Of a stretch of DNA of 6,386 nucleotides, positions 1 through 5,420 are shown piece by piece. The stretch lies in the NCBI GenBank assembly GCA_022563655.1, contig JADFMW010000152.1:1-6386 (forward strand), written 5' to 3'. The notes under the pieces were generated by a model, which did no database searches, had not been told where the DNA came from, and was given only the letters and a program-made list of their open reading frames with translations. The stretch comes from Pseudomonadota bacterium (lineage in GTDB: Bacteria; Pseudomonadota; Alphaproteobacteria; JAAXGF01). The translations under genes were made by a program, and so were the position numbers. Each line of letters opens with the position of its first letter. The stretch's first letter is position 1.

Positions 1-390
1 AGGCCTTCTCGTCGATCGCCAGCGCCCGCCGGTAGAGCGGCTCTGCCTCACCGTACCGGCCCTGGGCGACATAGAGCAGACCCAGGTTGCCGAGGCTCCG
101 AGCCACGTCGGGGTGCTCGGGACCAAGCGCCTTCTCCCGGATCTCCAGCCCCCGCTGGTAGAACAACTCGGCCGCGGCGTAGCGACCCTGAGCGCTGTAG
201 AGTCTCGCCATGTTGTCGAGGTCGGTGGCGACGGTCGGATGGTCGCGCCCCAAAGCCTTCTCGTCGATCGCCAGCGCCCGCCGGTAAAGCGGCTCGATCG
301 CGTCGTAGCGGCCCAGGGTGCGGTAAAGCCACGCCAGGTTGTTGAGGCTCTGGGCCACGTCGGGATGCTCGGCGCCCAGGATCTTCTCGC
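1..390 (-). repeat. Long intragenic duplication, copy 2 (C-terminal side)
   Basis: This stretch of the TPR gene aligns without gaps to 1873-2262 at an offset of 1872 bases (624 codons, in frame). It covers repeats starting at residues 866, 908 and 950, which match those at 242, 284 and 326. Bases 45-124 are identical to 1917-1996, an 80-base exact run that includes all synonymous positions. Similarity falls to ordinary repeat level beyond about 390. The copy may continue past the left edge. Confidence -1.
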
Positions 391-2941
391 GGATCTCCAG
401 GGCCTTCTGGTGGAGCAATGCGGCTTGGTCGTATTCGCCCTCGTCAGTGTAGAGCACCGCCAGGTTGTTGACGACCGTGGCCACGGCCAGATGGTTCGGT
501 CCGAAGGCCTTTAGGCGAATCGCCAGCGAGCGCTCATAGAGCGGCCGGGCCTCGGCGTAGCGGCCTTGGGAGCGATAGATCTCCGCCAGGTTGTTGAGAC
601 CGGTGGCCAATCTCGGGTCTTCCAGCCCGAACCCCTCCGCTTCCTCGATGGCGGCAAGCACTTCTTTCTCGGCCTCGGCGTAGCGACGCTGCTGGTACGC
701 CGCGACCGCGGCGGTCATGTAGCTCTTCCAGTGCGCGTCATGGCCAGAGATGCGCTCCGTGATCTCTCGCGCGCGCTGGCGCAGCGACTCGGCCTCGGCG
801 TCCTTGCCCCGCGCATGATAGATATCCGCCAGATTGTTAAGGCTCTGGGCCACGTCCGGATGCTCGTCCCCCAGGGTCTTCTCGCGGATGGCGAGCGCTC
901 GCTGATGCAGCGGCTCGGCGGCGGCGTATTTGCCTTGACCGCGGTAGACCTCCGCCAAACCGTTGAGGCTCTGAGCGAGACGCGGATCTTGCGAGCCGAA
1001 CCCCACCGCCTTCCTGATCGCGGCCGCAAACCGCATCTCGGCCACGGCCTTGTTACCTTGCAGATACGCGGCGACGGCCGCGGCCATGTGGTGCTCCCAC
1101 TGCCCGCCCTGGGCAGAGATCCGGTCCTGGATCGCCAGCGCCCGCCGATAAAGCGGCTCGGCCTCGGCGAAGCGCCCCCGGGCCTCGTAGAGCAGCGCCA
1201 GGCCGTTGAGGCTCAGGGCCACGTCGGGGTGCTCGGGGCCCAGCGCCTGCTCCCGGACCGCGAGCGCACGCGCAAAGAGAGGCTCGGCCTCGCCATAGCG
1301 CGCCCGGGCGAAATAGAGCGCCGCCAGGTTGTTGAGGCTCTGGGCCACATCGGGGTGATCGGCGCCCAGCGCCTGCTCCCGGATCGCCAGGGAGCGTTGG
1401 TACAGGGGCTCGGCCGCGGCGTGGCGGCCCTCGGCGCGGTAGAACTCCGCCAGGTTGTCGAGGCTCTGGGCGACCTCGGGGTGCTCGGTGCCCAGCGCCC
1501 ACTCCCGGATGGCGAGCGAGCGTTTGTACAGGGGCTCGACCGCGGCATACTTGCCCTGGGCGTGGTAGAGCTCCGCCAGGCTGATGAGGCTCCGGGCCAC
1601 CTCGGGATGGTTGGGACCGAGCGAGCGCTCGCGGATCGCCAGCGATCGCTCATAGAGCGGCTCGGCCGCGGCGTACTTGCCCTGGGCGCGGTAGACTTCC
1701 GCCAGGTTGCTGAGCCCGGCGGCCACATGGGGATGCTCGGGCCCGAGGGCTTTCTCGTAAATGGCGAGCGCCCGCTCGAAGAGAGGTTTGGCCTCGGCGT
1801 GCCGGTCCTGCTCTTGGAAGACCGCCGCCAAGTTGTCGAGGTCTCCGGCGACGCTGGGATGGTCGGCGCCCAAGGCCTTCTCGTCGATCGCCAGCGCCCG
1901 CCGGTAGAGCGTCTGGGCCTCACCGTACCGGCCCTGGGCGACATAGAGCAGACCCAGGTTGCCGAGGCTCCGAGCCACGTCGGGGTGCTCGGGACCCCGC
2001 GCCTTCTCCCGGATCTCCAGCCCCCGCTGGTAGAGCGACTCGGCCTCGGCGTAGCGGCCCTGAGCGCTGTAGAGCCTCGCCAAGTTGTCGAGCTCGCCGG
2101 CGATGCTCGGATGGTCGCGCCCCAAAGCCTTCTCGTCGATTGCCAGCGCCCGCCGGTAGAGCGGCTCGGCCGCGTCGTAGCGGCCCAGGGCGTGGTAAAG
2201 CCCCGCCAAGTTGTTGAGGCTCCGGGCCACGTCGGGATGCTCGGCGCCCAGGGCCTTCTCGCGAATCGCCAGCGCCTGTTCGTGGAGCGGCTCGGCCTCG
2301 GCGTAGCGGCCCAGGACGCGGTAAAGCTCCGCTAGATCGTTGAGGCTCTGGCCCACCCCGAGATGGTCCGGCCCCAGGGCCTTCTCGCGGATCGCCACCG
2401 CCCGCTTTCGCAACGGCTCGGCCTCGGGGTGTTTACCCTGGGCTTCGTAGAGCTCCGCCAGGTAGTCGAGGCTCACGGCCACATCCTGGTGCTCCGGCCC
2501 CAGTGCCTTCTTCTCGATGGCCAACGCCTGCCGGTAGAGCGACTCGGCCTCGTCGTATTTGCCCTCGGCTTGGTAGAGTATCGCTAGGCTGGTGATGGCC
2601 GCGGCCGTGTCCTGGTGCTCCGGCCCCAGGGCCTTTTCCTGGATCGACAGCACCCAGCGGTAGAGCTGCTCGGCCTCGTCGTAGCGATCCTGGACGCGGT
2701 AGATGAGCGCCAAGGCGTTGAGAGTCGTGACCAAGCGTGGGTCCTGCGGCTCGAAGCCCTGGGCCTCCTGAAGGGCGGCGACCAGCTGGGTCTCGGCGGC
2801 AACGTAGTTACCTTGCTGGTACGCCGCCTCACCAGCGGCGATATAGCTTTCCCATTGCCCTTCCTGGGCGCCGGCTCCTGCCGACCAAAGGGCCAGCCAC
2901 AAGCACCCTACCAGCGACCATCTCATCTTCTTGGTAGCCAT
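1..2941 (-). CDS. Exported kinesin-light-chain-type TPR repeat protein (C-terminus off the window)
   Basis: The frame is open without a stop from ATG 2941-2939 to the left edge: 980 codons, 3' end missing. Residues 1-25 form a signal peptide (MATKKMRW, hydrophobic core, cleavage after AGA25), so the protein is probably periplasmic or secreted. From residue 74 there are twenty repeats with the consensus LNNLAxLYxxxGRYxEAEPL, followed by YxRALAIREKALGPEHPDVA. They begin at 74 and every 42 residues to 578, at 659 and 701, and at 782 and every 42 to 950, with no indels. This is the 42-residue TPR_10/TPR_12 class, a protein-binding solenoid. Three 48-residue headers (W30, W615, W738) precede the three blocks. 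ATG 2941 has only a weak GGGAAG nine bases upstream; Met6 is an alternative start that keeps the signal peptide. The partner is unknown. Such arrays often end in a CHAT protease domain, which would lie outside the window. Confidence -1.
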   Translation of the reverse strand, partial: MATKKMRWSLVGCLWLALWSAGAGAQEGQWESYIAAGEAAYQQGNYVAAETQLVAALQEAQGFEPQDPRLVTTLNALALIYRVQDRYDEAEQLYRWVLSIQEKALGPEHQDTAAAITSLAILYQAEGKYDEAESLYRQALAIEKKALGPEHQDVAVSLDYLAELYEAQGKHPEAEPLRKRAVAIREKALGPDHLGVGQSLNDLAELYRVLGRYAEAEPLHEQALAIREKALGAEHPDVARSLNNLAGLYHALGRYDAAEPLYRRALAIDEKALGRDHPSIAGELDNLARLYSAQGRYAEAESLYQRGLEIREKARGPEHPDVARSLGNLGLLYVAQGRYGEAQTLYRRALAIDEKALGADHPSVAGDLDNLAAVFQEQDRHAEAKPLFERALAIYEKALGPEHPHVAAGLSNLAEVYRAQGKYAAAEPLYERSLAIRERSLGPNHPEVARSLISLAELYHAQGKYAAVEPLYKRSLAIREWALGTEHPEVAQSLDNLAEFYRAEGRHAAAEPLYQRSLAIREQALGADHPDVAQSLNNLAALYFARARYGEAEPLFARALAVREQALGPEHPDVALSLNGLALLYEARGRFAEAEPLYRRALAIQDRISAQGGQWEHHMAAAVAAYLQGNKAVAEMRFAAAIRKAVGFGSQDPRLAQSLNGLAEVYRGQGKYAAAEPLHQRALAIREKTLGDEHPDVAQSLNNLADIYHARGKDAEAESLRQRAREITERISGHDAHWKSYMTAAVAAYQQRRYAEAEKEVLAAIEEAEGFGLEDPRLATGLNNLAEIYRSQGRYAEARPLYERSLAIRLKAFGPNHLAVATVVNNLAVLYTDEGEYDQAALLHQKALEIREKILGAEHPDVAQSLNNLAWLYRTLGRYDAIEPLYRRALAIDEKALGRDHPTVATDLDNMARLYSAQGRYAAAELFYQRGLEIREKALGPEHPDVARSLGNLGLLYVAQGRYGEAEPLYRRALAIDEKA
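599..742 (-). repeat. Header module C of the TPR protein
   Basis: Residues 734-781, after only two TPR units in block B (123 residues after header B). The preceding unit again stops at 30 residues (EITER) and is followed by ISGHDAHW. W738, AAVAAYQQ and GFGLEDPRL match headers A and B. At least five more TPR units follow before the window ends. Confidence -1.
968..1111 (-). repeat. Header module B of the TPR protein
   Basis: Residues 611-658, after thirteen regular TPR units. The thirteenth unit is cut to 30 residues, ending AIQDR, and is followed by ISAQGGQW. W615, AAVAAYLQG and GFGSQDPRL match header A at the same spacing. The QGGQW here mirrors QEGQW just after the signal cleavage site, so it looks like an internal copy of the mature N-terminus. 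Confidence -1.
1873..2262 (-). repeat. Long intragenic duplication, copy 1 (N-terminal side)
   Basis: Partner of 1-390. It encodes the TPR units beginning near residues 242, 284 and 326. The nucleotide match far exceeds that among the other 126-base units of the gene, which agree mainly at consensus positions. This points to a recent in-frame duplication or gene conversion between blocks rather than selection on the TPR consensus alone. Confidence -1.
2723..2866 (-). repeat. Header module A of the TPR protein
   Basis: Residues 26-73, directly after the signal peptide. The pattern is W, then AAxxAAYQQGxY, then AAL/I, then a GFxxxDPRL motif, leading into the first regular TPR at residue 74. 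It resembles a degenerate TPR helix pair (AYQQGNYVAAE). It aligns without gaps to headers B and C; the distance from Trp to the first repeat is 44 residues in all three. Confidence -1.
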
Positions 2942-2986
2942 GCTGACGGTCTTCCCGTGGCGCGCCCGCGCGCTTGTCGGCCGCCC

Positions 2987-3001
2987 TTAAACGTTTCTTA
3001 A
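2987..3001. promoter_or_regulatory. Candidate CtrA-binding site, TTAA-N7-TTAA
   Basis: TTAA (2987-2990), seven bases (acgtttc), then TTAA (2998-3001). This matches the alphaproteobacterial CtrA full-site pattern TTAA-N7-TTAAC, except that the next base is G. The flanks make it palindromic (CTTAA...TTAAG), so it reads the same way for both genes. The element ends 63 bases before the flhB-like ATG and begins 45 bases from the TPR ATG. TTAA is very rare here; by eye the only other copy is at 837-840, inside a gene. CtrA controls flagellar genes in several alphaproteobacteria; binding here is inferred. Confidence -1.
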
Positions 3002-3053
3002 GCATAAGGCTGGGAGACTGCGTTGGCGATGGCATTTGCCCGCGGCGAGGAGT

Positions 3054-3057
3054 GGAG
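3054..3057 (+). promoter_or_regulatory. Ribosome binding site fixing the flhB-like start
   Basis: GGAG lies seven bases before ATG 3065. This favours that start over TTG 3023 and ATG 3029 in the same frame, which lack a comparable site and would add residues not expected in the family. Confidence -1.
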
Positions 3058-3064
3058 TTCAGCC

Positions 3065-3391
3065 ATGGTCGAGACCAACGAGGCGCGGGCGCGGACTCCG
3101 CTCGCCATTGCCCTGCGCCAAAACCGCGCCGACGACGACGCGCCGCGCGTCACGGCGACGGGGCGGGGCGCCGTCGCCGAGCAAATCCTGGCGATCGCCT
3201 TCGCCCACGGCGTCAAGGTGCGCGAGGACGCCGACCTCGCCCACGTGCTCGCGACGCTCGAGCCCGACAGCCCGATCCCGCCGGCGGTGTTCGCCACGGT
3301 CGCCGAGATTCTCAGCTACGTCTACCGCGCCAACGACGACTTGGCGGGCTCTACGGGTCGGGCCGCCTCGGCGCGGGAGAACACCCTGTGA
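3065..3391 (+). CDS. FlhB C-terminal-domain-like export switch protein
   Basis: 108 residues. It resembles only the cytoplasmic C-terminal part of FlhB/YscU, which sets substrate specificity of the flagellar type III export apparatus. Family traits visible are LAIALR (13-18), APRVTATGRG (26-35), AEQILAIA (38-45), the acidic DADLAHVLATL (55-65), IPPAVFATVAEIL (71-83) and the ending YVYR. The N-terminal membrane domain and the NPTH autocleavage motif are absent, so it is a free-standing paralogue of the FlhX/YlqH kind, not FlhB itself. Such proteins can assist or partly replace the FlhB C-terminal fragment in other bacteria; its role here is inferred. It is the first gene of the operon and its TGA overlaps the GTG of the next gene. 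The C-terminal 20 residues are low-complexity and probably disordered. Confidence -1.
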   Translation: MVETNEARARTPLAIALRQNRADDDAPRVTATGRGAVAEQILAIAFAHGVKVREDADLAHVLATLEPDSPIPPAVFATVAEILSYVYRANDDLAGSTGRAASARENTL

Positions 3392-3708
3392 GCGCCCGCG
3401 CCGCCGAGCCGCTGCTCGCCCGCGCGAACGCGCAAGCGACGGCGGCCCGGCACGCGCTCGCCGACGGCCGCGCGGTCGACCTCGACGGCTTGGAGAAGCT
3501 TATCGAGGCGGCGTGCCGCGACGTTGGTGAGCTCAGCGGCGCCGAAGCCCGCGCCCTGCAGCCGCTGCTCATCGCGCTCTACGACGATCTCGACCGCCTG
3601 GCCGAGGCGCTGCGCCGCGAGCACGACGCGTTGAAGCTGGCGCTCAGCGATCTCAGCGCCCAGCAACGCGCCCGGTCGGCCTACCACAAGTCGAGCGGCG
3701 CCGTTTAG
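3388..3708 (+). CDS. Small helical protein in flagellar operon, possibly FlgN/FliT-like chaperone
   Basis: 106 residues from GTG 3388, which overlaps the preceding stop (GTGA), implying translational coupling. The composition is Ala-, Leu- and Arg-rich with no membrane segment or signal. Two long amphipathic helices are likely: about residues 5-50, and 53-96 with a leucine-rich heptad-like stretch (LLIALYDDLDRLAEALR, then LKLALSDL). The sequence ends with a basic QQRARSAY. Size, all-helical character and position beside fliO and fliP fit a flagellar export chaperone such as FlgN or FliT, but I recognise no diagnostic motif, so this is a guess from context. It could instead be an uncharacterised alphaproteobacterial flagellar protein. 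Confidence -1.
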   Translation: MSARAAEPLLARANAQATAARHALADGRAVDLDGLEKLIEAACRDVGELSGAEARALQPLLIALYDDLDRLAEALRREHDALKLALSDLSAQQRARSAYHKSSGAV

Positions 3709-3736
3709 GCGCGCCTGCAGCCATTCTCGCCTGGCC

Positions 3737-4075
3737 ATGGAGTTCGCGAGCTACCTGCGTTTCGGCGCCGCTCTCGTTCTCGTTCTCGGGCTCATCGGCG
3801 TCGCCGCGTGGGCGGCCCGGCGGTTCGGGTTCGCCGGCCGGCTGCCCGCCGCCCGCAGCCGGGGGCGCCGCCTTGCCGTGGTCGATGTGACCGCTCTCGA
3901 TACCAAGCGCCGCTTGGTCCTGGTGCGCCGCGACGGCGTCGAGCATCTCGTGCTGCTGGGCTCCGCCGGCGACTTGGTGATCGAACGCGGCATCCCCGTC
4001 GCCCCCGCCACGGACGCTCCGGGCGCTCCGGGCGATCCGGGCGCGCCGGGCGAGCCGCCGGAGGCGGGCCGATGA
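3737..4075 (+). CDS. fliO: Flagellar biosynthetic protein FliO
   Basis: 112 residues. FliO is a small bitopic membrane protein that helps assemble the FliP ring of the flagellar export gate. One membrane helix covers about residues 9-27 and is followed by a basic stretch (ARR, then RSRGRR). The FliO cytoplasmic domain follows at 44-75: RRLAVVDVTALD, then KRRLVLVRRDGVEHLVLLG. GDLVIERGIPV comes after that. It starts 28 bases after the upstream gene with no clear Shine-Dalgarno; ATG 3737 places the helix at the N-terminus as expected. Its stop overlaps the fliP start (ATGA at 4072-4075). The C-terminus is unusual: a Gly-Pro-rich tail from about residue 95, encoded by a 9-base tandem repeat. Confidence -1.
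   Translation: MEFASYLRFGAALVLVLGLIGVAAWAARRFGFAGRLPAARSRGRRLAVVDVTALDTKRRLVLVRRDGVEHLVLLGSAGDLVIERGIPVAPATDAPGAPGDPGAPGEPPEAGR
4019..4054 (+). repeat. Four 9-base tandem repeats at the end of fliO
   Basis: Four units of CCGGGCGNN (ending CT, AT, CG and AG) followed by CCG. In frame they encode the collagen-like PGAPGDPGAPGEP at residues 95-107. As the unit is three codons long, slippage would change tail length without breaking the frame. Confidence -1.
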
Positions 4076-4809
4076 GGCGCGCGGCGCGGCTAACGGCGAT
4101 CGCCTGCGGCTTGACGCTTCTCATGTCGAGCCCCGCGCTCGCTCAGGCGATCACCCTCGATTTCGGCGAAGGCGGCAGCTTGACCGGGCGCATCATCCAG
4201 CTCCTGGCCCTGCTGACCGTCCTCAGCCTGGCGCCATCGATCCTCGTGGTGGTCACGTCGTTCACCCGCATCGTCGTCGTGCTGTCGATCATCCGCAGCG
4301 CGCTCGGCCTGCAGCAGACGCCGCCCAACGCGGTGCTCATCAGCCTGGCGCTGTTCCTCTCCGCCTTCATCATGACGCCGACGCTGGAAACCGCGTACCG
4401 CGAGGGCATCGCGCCGCTGATCGAGAACGAGATCGACGAGAGGGAAGCCTTCGAGCGCACCATCGCGCCGGTGCGCGGGTTCATGCTGCGCCAAGTGCGC
4501 GAGAAGGATCTGGCGCTGTTCATGGACGTCGCCGACATCGCCGCCGTGGAGAAGCCCGAGGACACCCCGCTTAGGGTATTGGTGCCCGCCTTCATGATCA
4601 GCGAGCTGAGACGTGCGTTCGAAATCGGCTTCCTGGTTTTCATCCCCTTCGTCATCATCGACATGGTCGTCGCCTCGCTGCTCATGTCGATGGGTATGTT
4701 GATGTTGCCGCCGGTGATGATCTCGCTGCCGTTCAAGTTGATTTTCTTCGTCCTGGTCGACGGCTGGCACCTGCTCGCCGGCAGCCTGGTGCAAAGCTTC
4801 AACGGCTGA
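4072..4809 (+). CDS. fliP: Flagellar biosynthetic protein FliP
   Basis: 245 residues, the normal length for the family. FliP is the main component of the FliPQR export gate in the inner membrane at the base of the flagellum. A cleavable signal peptide is visible (MRRAARLTA, hydrophobic core, cleavage after SPALA24). Mature FliP features follow in order: helix with LAPSILVVVTSFTRIVVVLS, then LGLQQTPPNAVLISLALF, the helix ending FIMTPT, the central acidic domain (about 120-180), then VPAFMISELRRAFEIGF, FIPFVIIDMVVASLLMSMGM and the conserved MLPPVMISLPFKL. The ATG overlaps the fliO stop (ATGA), so the two are translationally coupled. It is complete and intact. fliQ and fliR do not follow; a cox operon begins 136 bases later. 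Confidence -1.
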   Translation: MRRAARLTAIACGLTLLMSSPALAQAITLDFGEGGSLTGRIIQLLALLTVLSLAPSILVVVTSFTRIVVVLSIIRSALGLQQTPPNAVLISLALFLSAFIMTPTLETAYREGIAPLIENEIDEREAFERTIAPVRGFMLRQVREKDLALFMDVADIAAVEKPEDTPLRVLVPAFMISELRRAFEIGFLVFIPFVIIDMVVASLLMSMGMLMLPPVMISLPFKLIFFVLVDGWHLLAGSLVQSFNG

Positions 4810-4827
4810 GCCCGGCGCACTCCGCGC

Positions 4828-4857
4828 TTGACGTTGCCGCGCGGGAACACAACACTA
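4828..4857 (+). promoter_or_regulatory. Weak promoter candidate before coxS
   Basis: TTGACG (4828-4833) is a good -35 match. About 17-18 bases later lies only a poor -10 (AACACT/ACACTA). It is the best candidate in the gap, and since coxS opens a functionally unrelated operon some promoter is expected here. Confidence -1.
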
Positions 4858-4873
4858 GCCGAAATCGGCGATA

Positions 4874-4925
4874 CCGGCCGGGCGCTCACGGACAGAGCGG
4901 GGGCGGGCCCGCGCCGGGCGGCCGG
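4874..4925 (+). terminator. GC-rich imperfect hairpin between fliP and coxS
   Basis: CCGGCC (4874-4879) can pair with GGCCGG (4920-4925), and GGCGC (4881-4885) with GCGCC (4911-4915), around a loop that contains the perfect 10-base palindrome 4903-4912. There is no T-run after it, so it is not a standard intrinsic terminator. It could slow or end flagellar read-through, act in the coxS leader, or be a by-product of high GC. Confidence -1.
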
Positions 4926-4933
4926 GTCGAGCA

Positions 4934-4940
4934 AGGGAGG
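4934..4940 (+). promoter_or_regulatory. Strong ribosome binding site of coxS
   Basis: AGGGAGG ends five bases before ATG 4946, which fixes the start against the earlier out-of-frame ATG at 4941. Confidence -1.
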
Positions 4941-4945
4941 ATGAC

Positions 4946-5416
<471 letters not shown>

Positions 5417-5420
5417 GGCA

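Larger units (their letters stand above)
2942..3064. promoter_or_regulatory. Divergent intergenic control region
   Basis: A 123-base gap between the oppositely oriented TPR gene and the flagellar operon. It should hold the promoters of both, although the flagellar operon might start elsewhere. The distinctive part is the AT-rich island at about 2986-3007, in otherwise very GC-rich sequence. On the minus strand TATGCT (3006-3001) is a possible -10 box but has no good -35. I found no convincing sigma-70 or sigma-54 promoter by eye. Confidence -1.

Noticed and set aside
1213..1944. A 243-codon minus-strand open frame rich in Arg, Ser, Thr and Pro
   Set aside because: It is the TPR gene read one base out of frame; high GC keeps it open. 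The repeated pattern simply mirrors the 126-base unit.
566..2335. A 589-codon plus-strand open frame, with further open stretches in the same frame at 113-514, 2363-2587 and 2615-3001
   Set aside because: It lies in exact codon register opposite the TPR gene. The repeat avoids Leu/Ser codons that would give stops on the other strand, so the opening is a by-product. The minus frame gives perfect TPR periodicity, a signal peptide and a start; the plus frame gives only an antisense echo of the repeat.
2903..2914. Lipobox-like LVGC at residues 10-13 of the TPR protein
   Set aside because: The cysteine is too close to the N-terminus, with almost no hydrophobic stretch before it. A signal peptidase I site after AGA25 fits better.
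1..2941. CRISPR array or non-coding satellite as the source of the 126-base periodicity
   Set aside because: The period is three times 42 codons, the frame is open throughout, and variation follows the TPR consensus; there are no short identical repeats with unique spacers.
3031..3044. Sigma-54-like TGGCA...TTGC near the flhB-like gene
   Set aside because: The required GG-N10-GC spacing is not met, so it is not a credible sigma-54 promoter.
2974..3708. A 244-codon plus-strand frame running through the flhB-like gene into the next gene
   Set aside because: Only the part from GTG 3388 makes a sensible protein. Before that it is an Arg/Pro-rich shadow of the FlhB-like frame, which has its own ribosome site and family motifs.
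3808..4809. A longer start for fliP at 3808 (333 codons)
   Set aside because: The first 88 residues are an Arg/Pro-rich shadow of fliO. ATG 4072 gives a proper signal peptide, the usual 245-residue length and a 4-base overlap with the fliO stop.
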